A stretch of 49,690 nt of DNA from contig NZ_JACXAE010000125.1 of NCBI RefSeq assembly GCF_014698965.1, positions 1 to 49,690 of the forward strand. Reading direction: 5' to 3'. The notes beneath the pieces are model-generated. The model searched no databases and was not told the origin of the DNA. It worked only from the letters and a program-made list of their open reading frames with translations. This stretch comes from Iningainema tapete BLCC-T55 (lineage in GTDB: Bacteria > Cyanobacteriota > Cyanobacteriia > Cyanobacteriales > Nostocaceae). Shown in pieces: positions 26,484 to 35,732 of the stretch (its first letter is position 1; each line of letters begins with the position of its first letter). A program made the position numbers and the translations under genes.

Positions 26484-26630
26484 CTAGGTCTTGCCCAGGT
26501 CGAAGCTTACGCGATTGGGGTCAGTGTCAATGACCAAGGTTGCACCATCTTCACAAAACAGTGAGGCAAGGCAGATAGCCGAGGTTGTCTTGGCAACCCC
26601 GAACTTGATATAAATCGACAATACCAGCAA
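26484..26630 (-). pseudogene. N-terminal relic of a ParA-type ATPase
   Basis: The minus strand encodes about 48 residues that align by eye with the start of ParA/Soj proteins: LVLSIYIKFGVAKTTSAIC (degenerate deviant Walker A, normally KGGVGKTT), then LASLF and TLVIDTDPNRV (ParA DxD strand). It then reaches a stop. The Walker glycines are partly lost and everything past the second motif is missing, so it cannot function. It shows that a plasmid or element partition system once lay here. Confidence 0.65.
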
Positions 26631-26641
26631 CCTTTTTCCGC

Positions 26642-26998
26642 TTACCACAAAAGTTGACCAATTCCACCAACCCCGGTAGAGTCACCATTTTGGTTGGTAC
26701 TGGTACTGAAGTTAGTAGCTACAACGTTTTCCATGACTAGCGTCCTGAAAATATTGCGAGCAGGAGCGCCGTTCGGGTCGATTTGGACAGCAGTACTTGA
26801 GTCAATTTGAGTAAGTTGCACATAGTCATCGAGTGGGATCGAGCTACTATAACTTGGAGGAGCAAAGATTTGGTTCAAGTCGAGGACATTGCTAGTAGGG
26901 TCAAAGTCAGTGATTGTGTCGCCGAAATCCCTATAACTTTCATAGAAAAATCGGTTCATTGCCTGCACCGCCTGTGATAATGTCACCGCTCTTGCCAC
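26642..26998 (-). pseudogene. Out-of-frame C-terminal end of the RTX protein
   Basis: From [19 protein letters not shown] onward this frame encodes the calcium-binding C-terminal domain typical of cyanobacterial RTX proteins (VLDLNQIF, YVQLTQIDSSTAVQIDPNG, NIFRTLVMENV). The upstream gene runs to GGAGN in another frame and then stops. Removing one base of the TT pair at 26955-26956 would join them (GGAGN-D-RFFYES). Either a real frameshift or a sequencing error separates the secretion-relevant end from the main protein. Confidence 0.75.
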
Positions 26999-29900
26999 TC
27001 ACTAGAATATCGTCACCGTTACTGCCGATGATCGTATTTCTGCCTATACTACTGTTGAAGGTGTCATTGCTACTGCTGCCAGTCAAAGTAGCGCTACTAT
27101 CTCCCCCAATTGCTGCATTGACCGTGGTGGTATTAAGAAATACTGAGACGTTATTAAAGCTATAGTTCGCCGTTGCCAGATCCGGTTTACCGTCTTTGTT
27201 GAAGTCCCCGAAAGCAACGGAACCGCCACCTGACCCCACGTAAAAGTTGGCAGCGCCAAAGCTGCCTGTGCCATCCCCAAACAGTACTGAAATGTTGCCG
27301 CTGGGAGATGTTCTGGCTAGTAGGTCGCTTAAGCCATCTGCGTTCAGGTCCTCCACAGCAACGTCAGAGGGATATGACCCCACGTTAAAGTTTGTGGCAG
27401 TGCCAAAGCGACCTGTGCCATCTCCCAACAGCACTGAAATGTTGTCAGAGGCTTGGTTCGCTACAGCTAAGTCGAGGAAACCGTCTGAATTCAAATCACT
27501 TATAGCAAGAGAATTGGGATTCCTTCCTACGTTAAAGTTAGTGGCAGTGCTAAAGTTGCCTTTACCATCTCCTAACAGCACTGAGACATTGTTAGAGAAA
27601 TAGTTCGCCACAACAAGGTCGGGGAAGTTATCTGTGTTCAGGTAACTCACAGTGACGGAACTGGGATATGATCCTACGTTAAAGTTGGTGGCAGTGCCAA
27701 AGCTGCCTTTGCCATCTCCCAACAGTACTGAAATATCGTCAAAGGTATTGTTCGTCATGGCTAGATCGGGAAAACCATCTGCATTTAGGTCACTTACAGC
27801 AATAGAATTGGCAAATGACCTCACTTTAAAGTTGGTGGCAGTACTAAAGCTGCCTTTGCCATCTCCCAACAGCACTGAGATGTTGCTCCCATTGAAGTTC
27901 GTTACAGCTAGATCCTGGTTGCCGTCTGCGTTCAGGTCACTCACAGCAATGTCCGTGGGATAGTCTCCCGCATTAAAGTTGGTGGCAATGCCAAAGCTGC
28001 CTTTGCCATCTCCCAACAGTATTGAGACATTGTCAGAGACTTCGTTCGCCACAGCTAGGTCCTGGTTGCCGTCTCTGTTGAAGTCTCCTAGCGCAATGGA
28101 ACGGGGAGAACTTCCCACACTAAAGGGAGAGTTGGGGGCATTGCTAAAGGAGACATTGGTAGATGGTGAAGGAAGATCATCATTGAGGATTGTTCCAACG
28201 CCCTGGAGGTCAGCAATATCTGTATTGCTTGCCGTACTTAGGTTGACAAAGAAAGTCTCGTCAGGCTCTACTTTGGTGTCAGCGATGATCTGTACGCTAA
28301 CGATTTTTTCCGTCTCGTTTTGGGTAAAGGTTAGTTGACCGCTAGTGGGATTATAATCTGTACCAGTTGTGGCTGTACCATCAACAGTGGCGTAGTCCAC
28401 CGTCACCGTCGATAGGAAGTTGAGAATATCAGTGCCTGAAAGGTTGTCTACCGTTTCGATGAAGCCAGCACCACCAGTCCCAGCTAGACCTTTGACAGTG
28501 AATAAAGCGTTGGTGGTGCCGCTATTGCCTTCGGTGAGAGTGACATCATTAATGGAGAACTCTCGGGGTAAAAAGAAGTTTTCAATAGATAGGTCTTCAG
28601 CCTGGGAAGCAACTCCGTTTTTGTTGATGTCTATTATTAGCGTGCTGCCAAATCGCGCCAGTCCTGCTTGACCGGAAACAGGAGCTGATAAGGAGAGGTT
28701 AATGTTTAAGAGATTGAGGGTATCATTAGTGCCATTGGTATCCTGAATTCGGCTGCCCGCAGCGCGGGCAGGACCCTGAATAGTTGTCTCAGCGTTTAGC
28801 TCATAAGTTGTATTAGCGTCTAGCTCATAAGTATCATTCCCCAATCCCCCCCGCAGGATATCAGCACCACCGCCACCAATGAGAACGTCATCGCCGTCTG
28901 TTCCGATCAAGGTATCATTATACGGAGAACCCTCATATTGCTCAATTGACACGAACACATCTCCCTGTGCATCCCCCGTAGCCTCAAGAGTGGCTAGATT
29001 AAGCAATATGCCTGTTTTGGCAGTCCTATAGCTAGCTTTATCGATACCAGAACCGCCATCGAGAACATCGGCGCCAGCTCCCCCAACTAGCAAGTCATCA
29101 CCAGCATCGCCACGCAACGTGTCATTTCCATCGCCACCGTCTAGGAAATCATTTCCTTCTCCTCCAGAGAGCAAGTCATTGCCACCCAGTCCCCCTAGTA
29201 TATTGTTAGTAGCATCGCCTACTAAAGTGTCATCATACGAGGAACCCTCATATTGCTCGATTGACACAAACACATCTCCCTGTGCATCCCCCGTAGCCTC
29301 AAGAGTAGCCAGATTGAGCAAAATGCCTGTTGCGGCAGTCTCATAGCTGGCTGTATCGTCACCAAGACCGCCATCGAGAACATCAGCACCTGCTCCCCCA
29401 ACTAGCAAGTCATCATCATCACCGCCACGCAATGTATCATTGCCGTTGCCACCATCTAGTAGGTCGAAGCCACTACCGCCCTCTAGAGAATCATTACCAC
29501 TACCGCCCAGAACCAGATCGTCACCGTTACCACCTACCAGTTCTGCCGATGTTAGGACGTTATCTGTTAGTTGGATGATGTCGTTTTTTTCTCCCCCGTT
29601 AGCAACAATCTTACTAACGCCGTTGTACTCCTTGCTGGTGCCAAATGCGGAAATCAAGACTTTCTCATTACCAGATGACCCCGATTGATGCTCAATCGTA
29701 AAGATTTCAGCATCATCGGTTATATTACCGTATGTGCGAGCTGCCGCATTTAGTCCCATGTTCAACCGGAGAACGCCGCTGCCAATATCTGTTGCCAATA
29801 TCGGCACATTTTGTGGTGTACCGCCGCCACCGTTATGGCTGTCGTCGTACTTACTATTGAATTCGGCTAGGGTTCTCCTGGGGCTGTCGTAGCGCTTTTT

Positions 29901-32900
29901 GATTTGAAAAGGCTTAAACCCAATTTTGAAATAAGCGTTCAGACCAGCAGTTACTTTACCAGAGGTGTCGAATAAGTAAAGGGGATTTTTATTAATTAGA
30001 TATGCTATCTCGTCAAAGTAAACTTTACCGTCCTTGTTGGGGTCGTTAAGGTTGAAGTCAATATTGCCGTAAATTCCGCCGCCGACCCCACCTGAAGCGA
30101 CTCCTACGTTCAACTCAGCAGAGGCTTCAAGACCGACATTGAGCTTGACTTCCGAAATATCATCTCCGGTTCCATTAGCGTTGGCGCGATCGCTAACATA
30201 TAAACCGTTGAAAATATCCGCTGCGTTTTTGGAATCACTGAAATCCCTAAACCCCTTGGTGTCGTACCCAAACGCGAAATCTATCTCTACACCGATGTTT
30301 CCTCCGAGTCGAACTCCGAACGGTCCCACGATGGGGAAGAACTGGCTGTATGTAAAACCGAAGTCCAGCTTCGGTAGATCGTAGGTGAAGAGATTGATCT
30401 CTTTACCCAGCAGTAAGTTGAAAACCTCCTTTGGTTCGGTCAGGAAGGGGAATTGCAGTCCTCCACCGGGTATTGTGAGGAAGCTAGTAATGATTTCTTT
30501 TTCTTTCTTGGCGTTTTTGTCGTCAAAGGCAGCGATTTGGTTTTTAACAAAATCAGCCTTCCTAGTAATATTTGGGTTTTCGTTAATTAGCTGGAAACCT
30601 GACTTACGGATGTCTGCGTCACCCAGATTGAAGCTACCTAGGTCGATTTTGATATTACTATCTTTAGAAATATTTGGAATACTATTGACAATTGTGACAA
30701 TTGTGGCAACTGAATCTATGAATTTGGTATCATACCCAGCTTTCTTCACTACATCCAAGAGGCTAAGCTTAACAACCTTGAGATCAATCTCTTTGGTCAG
30801 AATGTCGATAACTGGTTGTACTGGCTTAGTTATTTTTTGAACATCTTCCAAAACTGGACCAGCAAAGTTGCTTAAAAACGAGCCAACGTCTAACTCAACA
30901 TCGTTGAAGGCAACTGTAGGTGCTAGATTCTCAACAAAATCCCAGTTTACAACCAAATCTGCACCAAGTTGGGGTAACCCCTTTGAGCCGTTAACGCTAG
31001 AGAGAAGATTAAGCTTAATGTCAGCAGATCCCTTTGGCGTAACTGTAAAACTGTTACTGTTCAGTTCGCCAATTGTTAACTGGTTGTCGTTGCCATCCTC
31101 TAAGTTGAGCGAAAAGTCAAGTTGGCTACCAACATCTTTTGCATCAACTTGGAGGAACCCAAGTGTGGCTGTTGCCTTTGGCAGTGATGGTTTGAGTGAG
31201 ATGCTTAAGTCTTTATTAGGAGAGGTGTCGAAGAAGAACTCATTGGTAGCAGTGTCAATACCGAAACCAAAATCGAATGTATAGTCAAGGTCAACAGATG
31301 CCTTGGCGTTTTCACCGAGTTTTAAGCCGAGCTGTGACAAGCCAAAGCCAATTTCGGACGGCAGCGAAGTTTCAAATTTCTTCGTACCGCCTAGTTTAAA
31401 GTTAAATTTAACTAAGGAACCCTCTCCGCTATATATAATGTCTTCTTTAGTAATTTCATTTCCAACATCATCAGAGTCTTTGAGCAAACCAGTCGGCTCA
31501 AACAATTCAAAGAAAGCTTCCTGAATTTCATCAACAGATGCATCTCTCGCACTAGCAAACTTTTGACTAAATTTTTCACTAATTTGAGTGGATAAATCCT
31601 GTATGAACAGCGCCCCGGTAGCAGTTTTGAGTGTGTCGCCCAGCAAAGGTAAGTCTTTTAAGTTACCAAGGTTTTGGAAACCCGTTGCCCTAAAAATCTT
31701 CTCAGTCACAGCATTTTGAATGGCAGACAGTGTCTTACCTAAACCATCCTTCAAGGGTTGAAGACCTATGCTAGGACTTACAGAAAAAGTACGGGCACCG
31801 CTCCAATATTCACCAGTCAGAAAGTCGCTAGTGTCAGTGCCAGCGACAATGAAGTGATGCTTCCCCAGAGTGTTTGTAACCAGCATCCATTCGTCTGGGG
31901 TGGGTGTCCATTCTGTTATGCTCCCCAGCACCGAGCTTGCCAGCTCGATCTTTGAGAAGTCACTGTTGAAGACAAGGACGTTGAATGTATCGTTGGCGTT
32001 ATTGTTTTTTTCAAGCCACTTAAAAGTTGGGGGGGGACTTTTTGCGCCATAAGTTGGTTTAATCGCTCCCTTTATAGGTTCTGGTGATACACCGTATTCC
32101 TCAAAGATAGCTCCAAACTTCACGCGTTCAGCATAGTTGTTTTGTGTAATATCGAAGAAGTAATCCCAAACATCATCGAGTTGATCCAAATCAGATATTT
32201 TGTTGTTGAGGATGTCGTAGAGATCCTTGTGTCCTAATGCGATTTCATCTTTCAATCCGCTGGCGAAAGTGTCTTTATTGTCATCTGCAAGATCCCACAA
32301 AATCCGAATCACTGATGCCTCGTCACCTTCACCCACGTTTCCTGCACCATCTTTTGTTTCTAAGTCATATCTTAGATCATATTCAATGTATGTTTGGCTT
32401 GTTTTATCTGCATCTGTAGCTTCGTAAAACGTGTTACCCACGGTTGGAACGTTTTGCAACAGCCATGCATCATTGGCGACATGCTGAGCAGCAATCCCCA
32501 AATAAGTTGCAAGTCCCTCACCCCATGCAAGTCGAACACCTTTATCCTTCCCATATTTAGGGATGTTGCTCTTCCCACTACTGTGATCGCCACCAGGAGA
32601 ATCGTCTAAATCATCCAAATCTGCTAAAAAGTGACCATACTCGTGGAGAATCACATCCCAAGCCCAAGCGCGACGTGAAGTGATGTTGAGATCTTTAGCA
32701 ATAAAGAAGTTATCAAAATACGAAGTATTGTTATTGGTATTGTTTGGAAAGTTTACCTCCAGTCTCCTTGGCAGTTCTCCACGTACAGCTTTTGCATAAA
32801 CTTCCCCTACATACAATGCATCGCTAATTGAAAACGCACGCTCTGCATCAGTACCGTTGCCAATTGTAAGATTTATGGTGTGAGCGCCATCAGAAATTTC

Positions 32901-33746
32901 GTCAATAGTGTTAGTTCTTTGTGAATAGGTCTCATCAACAATTGAATTTAATTTCTCCACAAAGTGTGCTGGTCCATCGGCTAACACTTTTATATAGATA
33001 TTTCGCTTGCCTCCACCACTGCGATCATTGTTGAAAATGGCAGAGTAAACTCCATCAGTATTAGTCCTTACAGTCGTAACAAGCTCGTAGTTAGTATATA
33101 AGTCCTCAGCATCCCAGACTTCTACGGTTGCTTCACGAACCGGATGTTGGTAACCAGCACTATCCGTCCAAAGAATGGTTCCAGAAATTGTGACCTCATC
33201 ATCTGCCTGCTCTACCTGAATGACTTGTCCATCTAAAGTGATAGTCGCTGTATCATCCTCTGCTTTTAACTGCTGCAACCGCCCTTCATCCACCGTTTCC
33301 CCCCGAACCAGTGCCGAGAAAATAGCCCCTTCATCCCCAGGTGCATCTGATGCATTAATTTGTGCATCAACAAAATGCCCAATTTCTTCTAATAAAACAT
33401 TAGTAATTGCTTGGGGATAAGAAGTATTCTGGATGATGTATTCCCGAGATAGATAAATTTTGTTGGTCGCTTCAGCAAAAGCCCCGTTAGCCCCGTTAAT
33501 TTCTGCGGCTGGGCGGATTTCAATCGCTGGAAGTCCTTCAAAGTTGCCAGTTGCCCATTGCTGACGCAAGTTTTCTAACTTCTCAGCATCAAAAAGGTTG
33601 CCAAAGGATAAATTAACTGTTGTTAATAAACTTCCGTCTATTATGCTCTCGCTCAAATAGTTTTGTACAATCAAAGTCGCTTCATTCAAGGCAAATTGAG
33701 CAAACTCATCTAAACCTTCAGCACCAATCAGTCTAACCGTTTTCAT
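26940..33746 (-). CDS. Giant RTX / Calx-beta / FG-GAP protein with HEYGH metallopeptidase motif (2268 aa)
   Basis: Probably secreted through a type I system, as no Sec signal is present. Order of parts: a cyanobacterial RTX N-terminal region with [20 protein letters not shown] (about 120-139), a carboxypeptidase-regulatory-like beta domain (about 185-265), HEYGH (368-372) with a possible third zinc ligand in [10 protein letters not shown] (about 408-417), and a long beta-rich stretch. Two blocks of calcium-binding GGxGxDxLxGG repeats follow (about 1410-1640), one unit being duplicated. Then come a Calx-beta domain (about 1775-1850) and seven FG-GAP/VCBS repeats (about 1880-2200). AGGAAGG lies ahead of the ATG. 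The C-terminus is frameshifted, which may block export. Likely a surface adhesin or protease. Confidence 0.85.
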   Translation of the reverse strand: MKTVRLIGAEGLDEFAQFALNEATLIVQNYLSESIIDGSLLTTVNLSFGNLFDAEKLENLRQQWATGNFEGLPAIEIRPAAEINGANGAFAEATNKIYLSREYIIQNTSYPQAITNVLLEEIGHFVDAQINASDAPGDEGAIFSALVRGETVDEGRLQQLKAEDDTATITLDGQVIQVEQADDEVTISGTILWTDSAGYQHPVREATVEVWDAEDLYTNYELVTTVRTNTDGVYSAIFNNDRSGGGKRNIYIKVLADGPAHFVEKLNSIVDETYSQRTNTIDEISDGAHTINLTIGNGTDAERAFSISDALYVGEVYAKAVRGELPRRLEVNFPNNTNNNTSYFDNFFIAKDLNITSRRAWAWDVILHEYGHFLADLDDLDDSPGGDHSSGKSNIPKYGKDKGVRLAWGEGLATYLGIAAQHVANDAWLLQNVPTVGNTFYEATDADKTSQTYIEYDLRYDLETKDGAGNVGEGDEASVIRILWDLADDNKDTFASGLKDEIALGHKDLYDILNNKISDLDQLDDVWDYFFDITQNNYAERVKFGAIFEEYGVSPEPIKGAIKPTYGAKSPPPTFKWLEKNNNANDTFNVLVFNSDFSKIELASSVLGSITEWTPTPDEWMLVTNTLGKHHFIVAGTDTSDFLTGEYWSGARTFSVSPSIGLQPLKDGLGKTLSAIQNAVTEKIFRATGFQNLGNLKDLPLLGDTLKTATGALFIQDLSTQISEKFSQKFASARDASVDEIQEAFFELFEPTGLLKDSDDVGNEITKEDIIYSGEGSLVKFNFKLGGTKKFETSLPSEIGFGLSQLGLKLGENAKASVDLDYTFDFGFGIDTATNEFFFDTSPNKDLSISLKPSLPKATATLGFLQVDAKDVGSQLDFSLNLEDGNDNQLTIGELNSNSFTVTPKGSADIKLNLLSSVNGSKGLPQLGADLVVNWDFVENLAPTVAFNDVELDVGSFLSNFAGPVLEDVQKITKPVQPVIDILTKEIDLKVVKLSLLDVVKKAGYDTKFIDSVATIVTIVNSIPNISKDSNIKIDLGSFNLGDADIRKSGFQLINENPNITRKADFVKNQIAAFDDKNAKKEKEIITSFLTIPGGGLQFPFLTEPKEVFNLLLGKEINLFTYDLPKLDFGFTYSQFFPIVGPFGVRLGGNIGVEIDFAFGYDTKGFRDFSDSKNAADIFNGLYVSDRANANGTGDDISEVKLNVGLEASAELNVGVASGGVGGGIYGNIDFNLNDPNKDGKVYFDEIAYLINKNPLYLFDTSGKVTAGLNAYFKIGFKPFQIKKRYDSPRRTLAEFNSKYDDSHNGGGGTPQNVPILATDIGSGVLRLNMGLNAAARTYGNITDDAEIFTIEHQSGSSGNEKVLISAFGTSKEYNGVSKIVANGGEKNDIIQLTDNVLTSAELVGGNGDDLVLGGSGNDSLEGGSGFDLLDGGNGNDTLRGGDDDDLLVGGAGADVLDGGLGDDTASYETAATGILLNLATLEATGDAQGDVFVSIEQYEGSSYDDTLVGDATNNILGGLGGNDLLSGGEGNDFLDGGDGNDTLRGDAGDDLLVGGAGADVLDGGSGIDKASYRTAKTGILLNLATLEATGDAQGDVFVSIEQYEGSPYNDTLIGTDGDDVLIGGGGADILRGGLGNDTYELDANTTYELNAETTIQGPARAAGSRIQDTNGTNDTLNLLNINLSLSAPVSGQAGLARFGSTLIIDINKNGVASQAEDLSIENFFLPREFSINDVTLTEGNSGTTNALFTVKGLAGTGGAGFIETVDNLSGTDILNFLSTVTVDYATVDGTATTGTDYNPTSGQLTFTQNETEKIVSVQIIADTKVEPDETFFVNLSTASNTDIADLQGVGTILNDDLPSPSTNVSFSNAPNSPFSVGSSPRSIALGDFNRDGNQDLAVANEVSDNVSILLGDGKGSFGIATNFNAGDYPTDIAVSDLNADGNQDLAVTNFNGSNISVLLGDGKGSFSTATNFKVRSFANSIAVSDLNADGFPDLAMTNNTFDDISVLLGDGKGSFGTATNFNVGSYPSSVTVSYLNTDNFPDLVVANYFSNNVSVLLGDGKGNFSTATNFNVGRNPNSLAISDLNSDGFLDLAVANQASDNISVLLGDGTGRFGTATNFNVGSYPSDVAVEDLNADGLSDLLARTSPSGNISVLFGDGTGSFGAANFYVGSGGGSVAFGDFNKDGKPDLATANYSFNNVSVFLNTTTVNAAIGGDSSATLTGSSSNDTFNSSIGRNTIIGSNGDDILVSGKSGDIITGGAGNEPIFL
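27150..28110 (-). repeat. Seven tandem FG-GAP coding repeats
   Basis: Near-regular units of about 135 bp encode [17 protein letters not shown] followed by [15 protein letters not shown]. The repeats are similar enough at DNA level to recombine. They belong to the RTX protein and explain the repeated words seen on both strands. Confidence 0.8.
28890..29440 (-). repeat. Duplicated RTX block
   Basis: Two copies of about 280-300 bp encode [14 protein letters not shown], then [19 protein letters not shown] and [11 protein letters not shown] with very few differences, side by side. This is a recent internal duplication of one nonapeptide-repeat unit plus its linker. Confidence 0.75.
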
Positions 33747-33766
33747 GATTTCAACCTTCCTCTTAT

Positions 33767-33874
33767 CTAATTAGGTTCTTCAGTACTTGGCTTGGCGCGT
33801 CCATTTTCCCATCGGTTGATTCTGGCATAGGTAACACCAACAAATGCTGCAAACTTTTCTTGTGTTAGCAAGCG
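33767..33874 (-). pseudogene. Relic of an XRE-type helix-turn-helix gene
   Basis: About 35 codons just upstream of the RTX gene read RLLTQEKFAAFVGVTYARIN, then RWENGRAKPS, the DNA-binding core of XRE-family regulators, and end 20 bp before the RTX ATG. No start codon and no N-terminal helix are recognisable. The position on the same strand suggests a lost regulator of the RTX gene, or a fragment of a larger protein with this domain. Confidence 0.6.
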
Positions 33875-34395
33875 TGAAAAGCAAGGTACGAATGAGCTTG
33901 CTGACTTCTGGCTGGTCTATTACCAAGCGTTTTTTGGTACTTATCTAACTACTGAATATAATTACCACACATAAATAAAGTAAGTAATATATTATTTGCT
34001 ATAGCTTACCTACGTCTCGTATCTTCTTCGCTCCGGAAAAACCCGGAAGATTTTTTTGATTTTCTCAAAGAAAATTTGTAATTTATGTAACTTATAAAAT
34101 TAGTGGCAATAATAGTACCCGTGAGGGTACTGCTGTGTGTATTGCAAGTACGGGTATAATCAATAGCGTCAAAATATACTATGAAAATTAACTGCTAGCC
34201 TCAGTAACCAGGTATTATAATGTATGATTTAATACATTATTCTCGATGAGCATAATTTACGAATTAGTAATTATTCGGTCACGATGTGTTAAAATTTATG
34301 GTAATGGTAAATATATAGTGATAAATCAGAATTACTAACTCTAAATACCTCAGTTCATTACCTAAGCTTTCAAGGTATTTTGGTAAGGCATCCCG
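33875..34395. other. AT-rich intergenic region
   Basis: No gene is recognisable on either strand. It holds a small palindrome GTACCC-GTGA-GGGTAC (34115-34130), with TACGGGTA following at 34149, and several TATAAT-like boxes that could be promoters for the RTX gene on the minus strand. Confidence 0.5.
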
Positions 34396-34563
34396 TCATG
34401 ACAGTTCACTGGGCAATACTGCTGCTGTCTCCCTAATCTGCTCACTTTGGCTGATCCCACCGTCATTACTCTGGCTGTAGTTTTTCGAGAGATTGACATC
34501 GATCCGCTCCTGCACCCCAATCATTTTGGAGAATTGTTCTGCCGTGGCTCCATCCCTAATATT
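34396..34563 (-). pseudogene. 3' part of the second traD-like gene, cut off by an insertion
   Basis: The minus-strand frame NIRDGATAEQFSKMIGVQER, then ISQSEQIRETAAVLPSEL, is the conserved region that follows the QGVATKLIL strand in TrwB/TraD coupling proteins (compare FNPGEEESARLFSAYLGEEE in the intact copy at 19367). It continues directly from the fragment that ends near 39228, with the recombinase element in between. It stops soon after, so the end is also decayed. Confidence 0.75.
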
Positions 34564-34586
34564 ATAAGTTATTTAGAATAAACATA

Positions 34587-34597
34587 CATGTAAACAA
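34587..34597. repeat. Element subterminal direct repeat, left copy
   Basis: CATGTAAACAA, 24 bp inside the left edge, matches 39157-39167 near the right edge in the same orientation. A possible recombinase arm site. Confidence 0.45.
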
Positions 34598-34664
34598 CAA
34601 CAAAAAAAGACTGTACAGGCATTTGACATTGTTGAAGAACTCCTGTAAACTGTTCTCATAGTGG

Positions 34665-35732
34665 TTGAGTGTTAACAAAGTACAGATGGTCGAACCAAGA
34701 TGGGAATTCTTTCCACTACTAGCAGAACAAGAACAGCCTCGAAAATGGTTACAAATTCAGGCTGATTTAAGTTTCGCTGAAAATACTATACAAGCCTATG
34801 GCAAAAGCTTAGAGGATTACTTACTGTTCTGTAAGATTTACAAGGTTATTCCAGAAACAGCTCGAAAAGCAGATATAGCTACTTACGTCAGATACCTAAG
34901 CAACCGCCCTAATCCTCGCGGAAAAAACGTAATTACTCTTGATTCTGGGGTAGGTCTTGCTAATGCTACTATGCAGCTAAAAATTACGGCTATCAGGCTA
35001 TTCTATGACCATTTAATAGAAGAAAACATTAGACAAGACAATCCAGTAGGAAGAGGAAAATATACACCAGGAAAAGGCTTTGCTGGACATCGAGATAGGG
35101 CATTAATCCCACGTTATAGAAAGTTACCTTGGATTCCTAATAACGAACAGTGGCAAGCGATTTTAGAAGCTACTAAATCAGAATCATTGAGGAATCGATT
35201 CATGTTGGCAATGTCTTATGATGCTGCTTTAAGACGTGAAGAATTATGCTCGATAGAAATTAATGATATTGATCCTGCTTTTAGATTAATAACGATTAGA
35301 GCAGAGATGACTAAGAACAGACAATCTAGAGTTGTTCCTTATTCAGAATCTACTGGAGTTTTGTATGCCAGTTATTTAAGTCATCGACAAACTTTAAGTA
35401 GAGAAAAAGGAGGAATATTCTTATCTGAATCTAAAAGGAATAAAAGTAGTCCCATAAGCCTTTCTACTTGGTCAAAGGTAGTGGAAAGAATTGCTATAAA
35501 TTCTGGAGTAAAACAGTTGACAACTCATACACCACGGCATCTTTGTTTGACTGATTTAGCAAAAGCAGGATGGGACTTACATGAAATAGCTCTGTTTGCT
35601 GGTCATAGAAGTTTAGAAACTACCAAAATATACATTCATCTCAGTGGTAAAGATTTAGCAGAGAAATTGGAGAAAGGTATGAATCAGATTCATGCTTGGC
35701 GCATAGCAATGATGACGGAACTCTTAAAATGA
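34665..35732 (+). CDS. Tyrosine recombinase, TnpA-like (355 aa)
   Basis: First gene of the complete module. An N-terminal SAM-like core-binding domain (about residues 25-130) precedes the catalytic domain. All catalytic residues are visible: R in YDAALRREEL, K in MTKNRQSRVVPY, H and R in THTPRHLC, H in FAGHRSLETT and Y in KIYIHL. Start TTG at 34665 has no strong ribosome-binding site; an ATG at 34686 is possible and removes only seven residues. The stop overlaps the next ATG (AATGA), so the recombinases are made together. Confidence 0.87.
   Translation: MSVNKVQMVEPRWEFFPLLAEQEQPRKWLQIQADLSFAENTIQAYGKSLEDYLLFCKIYKVIPETARKADIATYVRYLSNRPNPRGKNVITLDSGVGLANATMQLKITAIRLFYDHLIEENIRQDNPVGRGKYTPGKGFAGHRDRALIPRYRKLPWIPNNEQWQAILEATKSESLRNRFMLAMSYDAALRREELCSIEINDIDPAFRLITIRAEMTKNRQSRVVPYSESTGVLYASYLSHRQTLSREKGGIFLSESKRNKSSPISLSTWSKVVERIAINSGVKQLTTHTPRHLCLTDLAKAGWDLHEIALFAGHRSLETTKIYIHLSGKDLAEKLEKGMNQIHAWRIAMMTELLK

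Noticed and set aside
27150-28110. Tandem repeats that could suggest a CRISPR array
   Set aside because: The period is about 135 bp and the units encode FG-GAP protein repeats in one frame, with no short direct repeats and unique spacers.
27247-31524. Many plus-strand open frames opposite the RTX gene
   Set aside because: They are antisense shadows of a long, well supported coding region on the minus strand.
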